Shown one piece after another: positions 51,807 to 59,047 of a stretch of DNA of 64,000 nt (position 1 is its first letter; each line of letters starts with the position of its first letter). The stretch covers positions 56,354 through 120,353 of the forward strand of contig CACZFN010000026.1 of the NCBI GenBank assembly GCA_902780505.1, written 5' to 3'. Source of the DNA: an uncultured Ruminococcus sp. (GTDB taxonomy: Bacteria > Bacillota > Clostridia > Oscillospirales > Ruminococcaceae). The position numbers and the translations under genes were made by a program. The notes beneath the pieces were generated by a model that was not told the origin of the DNA, ran no database searches, and was given only the letters and a program-made list of their open reading frames with translations.

Positions 51807-52132
51807 TACATTTTAAACTTGTTGCCACAGTTGCTGCAAGCCCAGTAATGATCAGTCTTAGTCTTGCCTGCTCCACATAAACCGAACAGACCGCAAAGAC
51901 AGAGCTTCCATAACTTTACGCCCTTGCCTTGCACATCACTAATTGCCTGTAGATTATCGCTTCCGCACCTGGGACATCTTACTCCTTTTGGTGATGTTGT
52001 GTTTACAACAACTGTCTGCTGTGGCTGCTGTGCCTGTTGTGGTTGTGCCTGAGGAAGCGGAATTGAGGGGTCATTACCACATCTGGGACAAATTCCTCCA
52101 TCATACTGTAAACCGCATTTCTGACAATACAT
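51806..52132 (-). CDS. Zinc-ribbon protein in prophage
   Basis: 108 aa with three zinc-ribbon knuckle sets: CQKCGLQYDGGICPRCG at the N-terminus, CPRCGSDNLQ in the middle and CSNCGNKF at the C-terminus, plus a Gln/Pro-rich linker (about 27-40) and a short Cys/Leu/Gly-rich hydrophobic part (LCLCGLFGLCGAG). AAGGAGG precedes the ATG. It is translationally coupled to the DUF2085 gene, so the two may work together. Function unknown. Confidence 0.8.
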   Translation of the reverse strand: MYCQKCGLQYDGGICPRCGNDPSIPLPQAQPQQAQQPQQTVVVNTTSPKGVRCPRCGSDNLQAISDVQGKGVKLWKLCLCGLFGLCGAGKTKTDHYWACSNCGNKFKM

Positions 52133-52153
52133 ACCTATTCCTCCTTGTATTTT

Positions 52154-52873
52154 TTAAAATTTCCTTTTACATTCAATTACTTTCCCGACTATCCTTATCC
52201 GCCTTGTTTCACCATTTTTAAACTCTCTCGGGGGATAATATGGGTTGAAGCTTATCAGGGTTATACTGTTATTGCTAAGCTCTATTTGTTTAATAAGCCC
52301 GTCCTCCTCATCAACGATGACTACACCGTAATCGCCGCTTTCAACAGAAGGCTGCAAGCGCACAAGAACAAGGTCACCTTCGAGGATCATCGGCTCCATG
52401 CTGTCACCTCTGACCTTAAGCCACATATACTCATACCCGTCAAGGATAGTTTCCTTATCGACCAGCTCATAGCCGACTATCTCAGTTTCCGCAAGGCAGG
52501 TATAGCCTGCGGCAACGTTACCGACTATTGGAACGGGAACCATGTTTTGTGGGGCGTATTGTTCAGAGGCTTCTATCATCTCGTCGATAAAGGCATCTTT
52601 TTCTAGTACTTGTGAAGATGTTTTATCAGGGTTTATAAGAGTTTTAACAAACTTGTGCGTTTTAATTGCTTCGTCGCTCCAGCCCATAAGGTAAGCGGGG
52701 GTGGTGTCAAGAGCTTTGGCGAGTTCTATTATCATTGGACGTGGAACATCTCTATCTCCATTCTCTATTTTAGCAATAGAAGAGCGTGATTTATAGCCAA
52801 GCCTTTGTGCTAATTCTTCTTGTGTAATGCCTCTTTCTTTTCTTTTTTTATTAACTCTTTCTCCGAAAGTCAT
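52154..52873 (-). CDS. CI/LexA-like prophage repressor (HTH plus S24 peptidase)
   Basis: 239-aa lysogeny repressor. The helix-turn-helix is at about 5-60 (GITQEELAQRLGYKSRSSIA). The C-terminal S24 self-cleavage domain has the Ala-Gly cut site in NVAAGY near 120, the catalytic Ser in VRGDSMEPMI near 158 and Lys in DGLIKQIEL near 195. It should hold the prophage silent and be inactivated by RecA filaments after DNA damage. GGAGGTGATAG precedes the ATG. Its promoter overlaps operator-like sites facing the Cro-like gene. Confidence 0.94.
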   Translation of the reverse strand: MTFGERVNKKRKERGITQEELAQRLGYKSRSSIAKIENGDRDVPRPMIIELAKALDTTPAYLMGWSDEAIKTHKFVKTLINPDKTSSQVLEKDAFIDEMIEASEQYAPQNMVPVPIVGNVAAGYTCLAETEIVGYELVDKETILDGYEYMWLKVRGDSMEPMILEGDLVLVRLQPSVESGDYGVVIVDEEDGLIKQIELSNNSITLISFNPYYPPREFKNGETRRIRIVGKVIECKRKF

Positions 52874-52901
52874 GCTATCACCTCCAAGTATCTATACTTA
52901 T

Positions 52902-52930
52902 ATTATAACATTTAGTTTCCGCACTGTCAA
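52902..52930 (-). promoter_or_regulatory. Repressor promoter (PRM-like)
   Basis: On the minus strand: perfect -35 TTGACA (52930-52925), 17-bp spacer, perfect -10 TATAAT (52907-52902). The -35 lies within an operator-like site. Confidence 0.85.
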
Positions 52931-53085
52931 CAAATATTGACACAAATTAAGTGACGAATAGTCTACAAAAATTGACACCGTATTTTGTGCAATGTGGAGA
53001 AGATAAAAAAATATGCCAAAATATGTTGACATTTAGTCACCTTTGTGCTATACTGTGATTGATGACAGATAGTCAACAAAACGCA
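52926..53085. promoter_or_regulatory. CI/Cro operator array
   Basis: Operator-like sites share a GTCAA half-site. GTCAA-CAAATA-TTGAC (52926-52941) is perfect; GTCTA-CAAAAA-TTGAC (52961-52976) differs by one base; GTTGACATTTAGTCAC (53025-53040) holds the halves in reversed order over the early -35; GTCAACAAAA (53072-53081) is a half-site just downstream of the early start point. Another AGTCAAC half-site sits at about 53322. They cover both divergent promoters. Confidence 0.7.
53026..53054 (+). promoter_or_regulatory. Early rightward promoter (PR-like)
   Basis: Perfect -35 TTGACA (53026-53031), 17-bp spacer, -10 TATACT (53049-53054). Confidence 0.85.
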
Positions 53086-53104
53086 AAGGGGGTGTAAAGT
53101 GTAG

Positions 53105-53311
53105 ATGACGGATACGCATATGCTTATGAGTTTAGTAAATGAAAAAGGTGTGACAAAAGTTGCTCTTGCTGCACATTTAGGTCTTTCCAGGCAGGGACTT
53201 GATAATAAACTCAATAATAAATATGAGTTTAAACAGTCCGAAATAGAGAAGATAACCAAGTTTCTCGGGCTGACCAAGGAGCAGGAAAGATGTATTTTTT
53301 TTGCTGCGTAG
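53105..53311 (+). CDS. Cro/Arp-like small HTH protein
   Basis: 68-aa DNA-binding protein. VTKVALAAHLGLSRQGLDNK is a helix-turn-helix; the rest is a short helical bundle. It is the first gene of the rightward early operon, in the place of Cro. GGGGGTG lies about 11 nt before the ATG. It should compete with the repressor at the operators. Confidence 0.8.
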   Translation: MTDTHMLMSLVNEKGVTKVALAAHLGLSRQGLDNKLNNKYEFKQSEIEKITKFLGLTKEQERCIFFAA

Positions 53312-53351
53312 CGTGACTTATAGTCAACTTACTCACAAGGAGGTGACAACC

Positions 53352-53507
53352 ATGACAAAAGAAGACGAGGCTTCCTTAAACTACTGGTACCTAAAAAGTA
53401 AAGCCAACGAAGACCGATGTATGATCTGGCAGACAATAGCAACGGTTTCGCTGGCGTTCAATGGTATGATAGTAGGTGCAATAGTGGCAGCACTCATTTT
53501 TCGATAA
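53352..53507 (+). CDS. Small single-pass membrane protein (prophage)
   Basis: 51 aa: a charged start and one C-terminal membrane segment (about 26-50, IATVSLAFNGMIVGAIVAAL). AAGGAGGTGA precedes the ATG at 53352; the longer frame from 53301 would overlap the Cro-like gene. Its last 14 bp overlap the 3' end of a convergent small membrane protein gene. Function unknown. Confidence 0.65.
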   Translation: MTKEDEASLNYWYLKSKANEDRCMIWQTIATVSLAFNGMIVGAIVAALIFR

Positions 53508-53712
53508 GCCAAAAGATTAATGAAGTAAGAAAGCCAAACACGGCACCGCTTAAAGCGCTGAATGATGCAATAAGCCAATCATGACGAAACTGGCGTTTGC
53601 GTTCATATTCCTGTTTTAATTCCTTGTACTCATATTCAGCAAGTGCGCTTGAGGGAATCGTAGTTCCCTTTGCAATAGACGGAATATCAGGAAATTCAGG
53701 CTTTGTACTCAT
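53494..53712 (-). CDS. Small membrane protein, antisense-oriented in the early region
   Basis: 72 aa: a soluble charged part with a short coiled coil (YEYKELKQEYERKRQ) and one C-terminal membrane segment (about 46-70, WLIASFSALSGAVFGFL). AAAGGGGGTG precedes the ATG, and a promoter (minus-strand TATAAT at 53744-53739) serves it. It is the only minus-strand gene right of the repressor, so it is likely expressed in the lysogen. A role such as superinfection exclusion is speculation. Confidence 0.65.
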   Translation of the reverse strand: MSTKPEFPDIPSIAKGTTIPSSALAEYEYKELKQEYERKRQFRHDWLIASFSALSGAVFGFLTSLIFWLIEK

Positions 53713-53738
53713 AAAGAAACACCCCCTTTCGTGATTAC

Positions 53739-53767
53739 ATTATATCATAATCGTGGGGTAACATCAA
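53739..53767 (-). promoter_or_regulatory. Promoter of the antisense small membrane protein gene
   Basis: On the minus strand: -35 TTGATG (53767-53762), 17-bp spacer, perfect -10 TATAAT (53744-53739). Confidence 0.65.
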
Positions 53768-53780
53768 GGAGGTGACACCC

Positions 53781-53996
53781 ATGGAAGAAAACAAAAGGCT
53801 CTTCGTCGAAAAGCTCGGCAGCCTTATCAAACGGCAGACAAGGGCAGGGCGGAACATAAAGGAATTTCGTTATGAAGTGTCTTTGGCAGCCGAGCGTGTC
53901 GTGATAGTCTTTTATGGCGGCTGCACCAAGACCGTAGACATCACCGCCGACAGCTGCCTGGCTATTATGCACGACATCTGCAAGGCGCTGTCATAG
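53781..53996 (+). CDS. Small prophage early protein, unknown
   Basis: 71 aa, not recognised; mixed alpha/beta with a basic N-terminal half (VEKLGSLIKRQTRAGRNIKE) and FRYEVSLAAERVVIVFYGG. AAGGAGGTGA lies 5 nt before the ATG at 53781. Cytoplasmic by its composition. Confidence 0.6.
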   Translation: MEENKRLFVEKLGSLIKRQTRAGRNIKEFRYEVSLAAERVVIVFYGGCTKTVDITADSCLAIMHDICKALS

Positions 53997-54039
53997 GACA
54001 ATCGTACACATGAATAAAATAACGCAGGAGGTGTTATTT

Positions 54040-54303
54040 ATGCCAAGACTGAAAAGTGAGACATTAAGCGTGAAGGAGTATATCGAGGGCGAGTACAAGG
54101 TCAGGGAGGTCGTTAAGATCATCTACACCGAAAGCGGGCGGCCTTACGAGATACACGGCAAAACGACAAGGCCGCTGCACCCCGATCCTGCAAAGGTCAA
54201 AAGGGTGATAGAAACGGCTACAAGGATAGCCGAGAATGTAGAGCGGCGGCTTGCGGAGGCTGAGGAGAAAGCAAGGCAGCAGGCTTCGGCAGCAACTGAT
54301 TAG
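54040..54303 (+). CDS. Small prophage early protein, unknown
   Basis: 87 aa, not recognised. Basic N-terminal half with a YKVREVVKIIYTESGRPYE strand region, and a long C-terminal helix (ATRIAENVERRLAEAEEKA). GGAGGTG lies 6 nt before the ATG at 54040, which excludes the ATG at 54010. Confidence 0.6.
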   Translation: MPRLKSETLSVKEYIEGEYKVREVVKIIYTESGRPYEIHGKTTRPLHPDPAKVKRVIETATRIAENVERRLAEAEEKARQQASAATD

Positions 54304-54314
54304 GAGGTGACAAA

Positions 54315-54413
54315 GTGATAGCAATAACAATGATAGTTATGTTTTTCTGCGGCTTTTTGTTTGCGCAGGTGGTAGAGTCGCAAAAAGAGAGGGAGTGGCG
54401 CGAGAATGCATGA
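54315..54413 (+). CDS. Very small membrane protein (32 aa)
   Basis: GTG start at 54315 with AGGAGGTGA 4 nt upstream. The 32-aa product begins IAITMIVMFFCGFLFAQVV, a single membrane segment, and ends in a charged tail ESQKEREWRENA. It fits tightly between its neighbours. The strong site and membrane pattern make it credible despite its size. Confidence 0.5.
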   Translation: MIAITMIVMFFCGFLFAQVVESQKEREWRENA

Positions 54414-54440
54414 ACTTGAAATGAAAGGACTGAAACAGTG

Positions 54441-54662
54441 ATGAACGCAAACGCAAAAGAGCCCGCACCGGCTGCCACCGATACGAGCTCAAACATGAAA
54501 AACGAGATAAACTCTCAACATAAGGATAGCATACTTTCAGGAAAATGTCAAGAGGAGCTGTCGCTTATTGAGAAGGAGTTTCTCACTATGTATGAGGGTA
54601 TGACTGAGGCAGAGCAGCGGGCGTGGGATTTAGGCGAGATGTACGCAAGGATCATCGGTTAA
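54441..54662 (+). CDS. Small prophage early protein, unknown
   Basis: 73 aa, acidic: a disordered N-terminus (AKEPAPAATDTSSNM) and a helical C-terminus (LIEKEFLTMYEGMTEAEQRA). AAAGGA lies upstream; a GTG at 54438 is an alternative start. Not recognised. Its stop overlaps the ribosome binding site of the ParB-like gene. Confidence 0.55.
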   Translation: MNANAKEPAPAATDTSSNMKNEINSQHKDSILSGKCQEELSLIEKEFLTMYEGMTEAEQRAWDLGEMYARIIG

Positions 54663-54675
54663 GGAGTGAGTTTAT

Positions 54676-55983
54676 ATGAAGATGATAAGACGTGACAGTG
54701 AGCTGCCGATCGAGCTGTTAAAGCCGCACCCGAAGAACCCGAGAAAGGACGTAGGGGACGTGACGGAACTTGCAGAAAGCATAAAGGCAAACGGGATATT
54801 CCAGCCGCTGACTGTATTGTCCGGCGACTGCATAGACGGCTACACAGTTGTCATCGGGCACAGGAGGCTTGCGGCGGCAAAGCTTGCAGGGCTTAAAAAA
54901 GTGCCTTGCAATGTGGCTGAGATGACAGAGCAGGAACAGATAAGCACGATGCTGCTTGAAAATATGCAGCGAAATGACTTAACTGTCTACGAACAGGCAC
55001 AGGGCTTTCAGATGATGCTTGACCTGGGCGAGACCGAGCAGAGCATAGCGGAAAAGACGGGGCTTTCAAAAGCGACTGTAAGGCACCGTGTAAAGCTTCT
55101 GGAGCTGGATCGTGAGGAGTTTGAAAAGAGCCAGGAGAGACAGCCCACAATGGCCGACTACATAGAGCTGGAGAAGATAAGCGATCCGAAAGAGCGCAAC
55201 AAGGCTTTGAAGTCGATCGGAACAGACAACTTCAAATGGTCGGTACAGAATGCCAAAAGGACTATCAAGGAGCGTGAAGCTCATAAGGAATGGGACAGGC
55301 TTTTCAAGGAACTCGGCATTAAAAAGGTAGAGCCTAAACTCGTTGATAAGAAAGAGGAGCTGTTTGAGGACCGATATGTTTCCTATGATGATGCTCCGGC
55401 GAAAAAGGACATCAGCAGCATCAAAAAGGCGGTGAAGGAAGGCAGTGTCAGCGGGTTCACCGTGAGATACAGCAGCGTTCACGTTCTCTGCGGCGACAAG
55501 GTCAAAAGAAGGAAAGTCAAGTCGGCCGAAGAGAAGGCAGCAGACGAAAGACTCAGGCAGATCAAAAAGCTTGAAGCACAGGCAAAGGAGCTGCGAGAAG
55601 GCTTTGTGAGAAACTACACAGGCGGGCACGAGGATATCGTGATACGCGCCGCGATCGAGGCTCGGGCGAGCCTTTACACCTGGAGCGACAGGGATAAGAA
55701 GCTGAAGGACTATCTCGGCATCAAGGAGAACGAGGTGAAGGGCTCTGGGCGGTATGCATATCTGATGAAGCGGCACCCCGAGATCGTGCTGCTCGGGTAT
55801 CTTGCGCTGCATTATGAGAGCGAAAGCTACAGGATAAAGCTCGCCGACGGGAACGGCAGCTACACAAAGAACCCAACGCTCGAAGCGTGGTATGAGGTGC
55901 TTACGAAGCTCGGCTACCGCATCAGCGAGGAAGAAACGCGGCTACTCGACGGAACACACGAATGCTTTAAGGAGGAAACCTAA
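54676..55983 (+). CDS. ParB/Srx-domain phage protein
   Basis: 435 aa. The N-terminal ParB domain is clear: PIELLKPHPKNPRKD, GIFQPLTVL, YTVVIGHRRLAAAKLAGL (GxRR box), then LLENMQRNDLTVYEQA and a helix-turn-helix around TEQSIAEKTGLSKATVRHRV. The C-terminal 200 residues are helical, basic and not recognised. In phages such proteins regulate or help DNA replication; a partition role would need a ParA partner, which is not seen. AGGAGTGAG precedes the ATG. Confidence 0.88.
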   Translation: MKMIRRDSELPIELLKPHPKNPRKDVGDVTELAESIKANGIFQPLTVLSGDCIDGYTVVIGHRRLAAAKLAGLKKVPCNVAEMTEQEQISTMLLENMQRNDLTVYEQAQGFQMMLDLGETEQSIAEKTGLSKATVRHRVKLLELDREEFEKSQERQPTMADYIELEKISDPKERNKALKSIGTDNFKWSVQNAKRTIKEREAHKEWDRLFKELGIKKVEPKLVDKKEELFEDRYVSYDDAPAKKDISSIKKAVKEGSVSGFTVRYSSVHVLCGDKVKRRKVKSAEEKAADERLRQIKKLEAQAKELREGFVRNYTGGHEDIVIRAAIEARASLYTWSDRDKKLKDYLGIKENEVKGSGRYAYLMKRHPEIVLLGYLALHYESESYRIKLADGNGSYTKNPTLEAWYEVLTKLGYRISEEETRLLDGTHECFKEET

Positions 55984-57255
55984 ATGTCAGTAAAAATAAA
56001 CACACTTGAATTTGAAAACGTAAAACGCATAAAAGCGGTGGCGCTCACGCCGTCTAAGACGGGGCTGACGATCATTGGCGGAGATAATGCGCAGGGCAAG
56101 ACGAGCGTGCTTGACTCTATCGCCTGGGCGCTCGGGGGAGATAAGTTCAAGCCCTCAGCCCCTAAGCGTGAGGGCTCGTTCATTGAGCCGCACCTGAAGG
56201 TCACGCTCGATAACGGCATTATAGTCGAGCGCTCAGGCAAGAACAGTGCCTTAAAGGTCATTGACAGCTCAGGCAACAAGGGCGGCCAGCAGCTGCTTAA
56301 TACATTTATCGAGAGCTTTGCGCTTGATCTGCCGAAGTTTATGAATCAAAGCTCAAAGGACAAGGCACAGACGCTGCTTAAAATCATCGGCGTGGGGGAC
56401 AAGCTGTACGAACTGGAGAACGAGGAAAAGAACCTCTACGATCAGCGCACGGCTATCGGGCAGATAGGCGATAAGAAAAAGAAATACGCTGAGGAGATGC
56501 CGGTATATACCGACCTGCCGAATGAGGAAATATCCGTGTCCGAGCTTATCAGGCAGCAGCAGGATATACTTGCTAAAAACGGCGAGAACGAGCGTTTAAG
56601 GCAGAACAAGTACAGATTGCAAGCGGAGAGAAACGCCCTGAATGAAAAGGTGGAAATGCTCGAATGTGAGCTTGCAAGGTACCGTGATGAGCTGCGCACC
56701 AAAACAGAGCAGCTTGATGCTGCAAGCAAGACGGCAGCCGAGCTGCACGATGAAAGCACCGCCGAAATAGAAAAGAATATCCGCACTATCGAGGAAACTA
56801 ACGCTAAGATAAGAGCTAACATAGACCGTGAGCGTGCCGAGCGTGAGGCTGCCGATTACCGTGAGCAGTATGAGTATCTGACCGAACAGATCGAGAGTGT
56901 AAGATCGCAAAAGCGTGATCTGTTAAACGGCGCAGATTTACCGCTGCCCGGGCTTTCGGTAGAGCAGGGCGAGCTTATATATAAGGGGCAGCGCTGGGAC
57001 TGCATGAGCGGCTCTGAGCAGCTTATCGTGGCAACGTCGATAGTAAGGCGGCTCAATCCTTCCTGCGGCTTTGTGCTGCTTGACAAGCTTGAACAGCTTG
57101 ACATGAAAACACTTGATGATTTCGGGCGGTGGCTTGATAAAGAAGGCTTGCAGGCAATAGCTACAAGAGTATCAAAAGGCGATGAATGCTCTGTCATTAT
57201 AGAGGACGGAGTTTCTCAGACAAAACAAAAAGAATGGAAGGCAGGTCAGTTTTAA
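55984..57255 (+). CDS. SMC/SbcC-like AAA ATPase (phage recombination)
   Basis: 423 aa with split ATPase halves joined by a coiled coil. Walker A GDNAQGKTSV is near 33-42; the coiled coil covers about 175-310; the C-terminal half has the ABC-like signature CMSGSEQLIVATSIV and a Walker B strand CGFVLLDKLEQLD. The residue after the Walker B Asp is Lys where SMC/Rad50 proteins have the catalytic Glu; the next Glu is two residues further on. It begins directly at the ParB-like stop. It probably works with the Sak4-like ATPase on phage DNA ends. Confidence 0.82.
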   Translation: MSVKINTLEFENVKRIKAVALTPSKTGLTIIGGDNAQGKTSVLDSIAWALGGDKFKPSAPKREGSFIEPHLKVTLDNGIIVERSGKNSALKVIDSSGNKGGQQLLNTFIESFALDLPKFMNQSSKDKAQTLLKIIGVGDKLYELENEEKNLYDQRTAIGQIGDKKKKYAEEMPVYTDLPNEEISVSELIRQQQDILAKNGENERLRQNKYRLQAERNALNEKVEMLECELARYRDELRTKTEQLDAASKTAAELHDESTAEIEKNIRTIEETNAKIRANIDRERAEREAADYREQYEYLTEQIESVRSQKRDLLNGADLPLPGLSVEQGELIYKGQRWDCMSGSEQLIVATSIVRRLNPSCGFVLLDKLEQLDMKTLDDFGRWLDKEGLQAIATRVSKGDECSVIIEDGVSQTKQKEWKAGQF

Positions 57256-58340
57256 TGAATATTACAAGAGGAAAGGTTCAAAAAGCAAAAAAGGTAGTTA
57301 TCTACGGCCCCGAGGGGATAGGCAAATCGACATTCGCTTCACAGTTTCCGAAGCCGGTATTCATAGACACAGAGGGCAGCACAAACGGTATGGACATAGT
57401 TCGTACTGACAAGCCTACCAGCTGGGAACTTTTAAAATCCTACGTCAGAGAGCTGGGTAACAGCGGCGAGTTTCAGACGATCATCATTGACACCATAGAC
57501 TGGGCAGAACAGCTTTGCATTGAGTCGATATGTGCGGCGCATCAGAAGAAAGGTATAGAAGATTTCGGCTACGGCAACGGCTATGTGTATGAGAAAGAGG
57601 AGATGGGCAAGTTTCTTGGCGTCTTGCAGGATATAGTTGATAAAGGCATAAACGTGGTTCTTACCGCTCACGCTCAGCTTAGAAAATTCGAGCAGCCCGA
57701 CGAGCTTGGCGCTTACGACAGGTGGGAGCTGAAGCTCGGCAAGAAGACAAGCTCGCAGATCTCGCCGCTTGTCAAGGAATGGGCAGATATGGTGCTGTTT
57801 GCAAACTACAAGACCTTTTCGGTGGCGAGTGAGACCGACAATAACGGCAAGGGCAAGAAGTTCAAGGCTCAGGGCGGTGAGAGAGTTATGTACACCTCAC
57901 ATCACCCCTGCTGGGACGCTAAGAACCGTGACGGGCTTCCGCCCGAGATGCCTTTTGACTATAAGGGCATAGCGCATCTCTTTGGAAGCATCACACAGCA
58001 GGCATCACCGACCGCTGCGCCTGAGCCAAAAATGCAGGCTTCACCCGAGCCTGATCCTACATCTCAGCCTGAGCCTGTTGAGGACAAGCCGGAGCTGAAG
58101 CAGAGTGCAGCTGAACTGCTCAACATTCCCGAAGCACTGCCGCAGGCTCTTAAAGATCTTATGCGTGAGTTCAAGGTCGATGAATCAGACGTAAGGCTTG
58201 CGGTGTCGCAGAGAGGATATTTCCCGTATGAAACACCCGTTACAAACTATCCGGCCGATTTTGTTCAGGGCTGCCTTATCGGGGCATGGGATCAGCTATA
58301 CAATAAATACATCAAGCCCAATCAGGACGTACCCTTTTAG
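57255..58340 (+). CDS. Sak4-like phage ATP-binding protein (AAA_24)
   Basis: 361 aa. RecA-fold ATPase: Walker A GPEGIGKST at residues 18-26, Walker B TIIIDTIDW near 78, and LTAHAQLRKFE. This is the AAA_24/Sak4 type used as a single-strand annealing or RecA-like recombinase in phages. The C-terminal third has a Pro/Glu/Gln linker (about 265-305) and a small helical end. The ATG at 57255 overlaps the previous stop; the longer frame is not used. Confidence 0.85.
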   Translation: MNITRGKVQKAKKVVIYGPEGIGKSTFASQFPKPVFIDTEGSTNGMDIVRTDKPTSWELLKSYVRELGNSGEFQTIIIDTIDWAEQLCIESICAAHQKKGIEDFGYGNGYVYEKEEMGKFLGVLQDIVDKGINVVLTAHAQLRKFEQPDELGAYDRWELKLGKKTSSQISPLVKEWADMVLFANYKTFSVASETDNNGKGKKFKAQGGERVMYTSHHPCWDAKNRDGLPPEMPFDYKGIAHLFGSITQQASPTAAPEPKMQASPEPDPTSQPEPVEDKPELKQSAAELLNIPEALPQALKDLMREFKVDESDVRLAVSQRGYFPYETPVTNYPADFVQGCLIGAWDQLYNKYIKPNQDVPF

Positions 58341-58420
58341 AGGCAAGAGGTAAGAAGTAAGAGGTAAGAATAAACAATTATTATTGTTTAAAATTGTGCA
58401 AGGGGAGAAATTCCGGGTTT

Positions 58421-58467
58421 ATCAGAATATTTTTTCTGATTTGTTGCATAGTTTTATGCAACAAATC
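58421..58467 (+). promoter_or_regulatory. Overlapping hairpins upstream of the DUF669 gene
   Basis: ATCAGAA/TTCTGAT (58421-58440) and a perfect 13-bp stem GATTTGTTGCATA-GTTT-TATGCAACAAATC (58438-58467) share GAT and so exclude each other in part. The 58341-58531 gap also carries AAGAGGTAAGAAGTAAGAGG-type direct repeats at about 58343-58370. This may be an attenuator or a protein-binding leader. Confidence 0.45.
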
Positions 58468-58531
58468 GGGGTTTTGCACTATATATAGAGGGACACTCCC
58501 TCAGAATAAAACTCAGGAGGTATATTATATA

Positions 58532-59047
58532 ATGAACGAAGATTTTAAAGAGTACGGCTGGGAAGACGAGATATCAGACGAGGGCAGTGAGTTTGTGCTG
58601 CTGCCTGAGGGTGATTATGATTTTACCGTGAGCAAGATCGAGAGGGGCAGGCACCCGGGTTCGGAAAAGCTGCCGCCCTGCAACAAGGCTATAGTTACCC
58701 TCACGGTCTTTGGCGAAAGTGACAGCATAGACATCACCGAGAACCTGATGCTTTGCAACAAAATGGAATGGAAGCTCTCGCAGTTTTTCCTGTCCCTCGG
58801 CATGAAAAAGCACGGCGAGCCGCTTAGAATGAACTGGACAGGCGCTGTCGGCAAAAAGGGCAAGTGCCATGTGTATGTGGATAATTATAAGAATAAAAAC
58901 GGCGAGGACAGGCAGTCCAACAAGATAAAGAAATACTACGCCTACGATGAGCAGGTGCAGACGGTGCAGCCGAACGCCCAGCAGACCTATAACACACAGT
59001 ATGCACAGCCCGCAGCAGCGCCTACATGGAAGGCGGGGACGTTCTGA
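58532..59047 (+). CDS. DUF669 family phage protein
   Basis: 171 aa. LLPEGDYDFTVSKIERG, the NKMEWKLSQFFLSLGMK helix and WTGAVGKKGKCHVYVDNYKN are DUF669-like. The family is a standard part of phage recombination modules, next to Sak4 and helicase as here, and may bind single-stranded DNA. The C-terminus is a Gln-rich flexible tail. AGGAGGTA lies 9 nt before the ATG at 58532, so the long upstream frame extension is not coding. Confidence 0.82.
   Translation: MNEDFKEYGWEDEISDEGSEFVLLPEGDYDFTVSKIERGRHPGSEKLPPCNKAIVTLTVFGESDSIDITENLMLCNKMEWKLSQFFLSLGMKKHGEPLRMNWTGAVGKKGKCHVYVDNYKNKNGEDRQSNKIKKYYAYDEQVQTVQPNAQQTYNTQYAQPAAAPTWKAGTF

Noticed and set aside
55066-55812. Minus-strand frame of 248 codons opposite the ParB-like gene
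   Set aside because: Shadow frame; the plus-strand gene has clear domains and a ribosome binding site.
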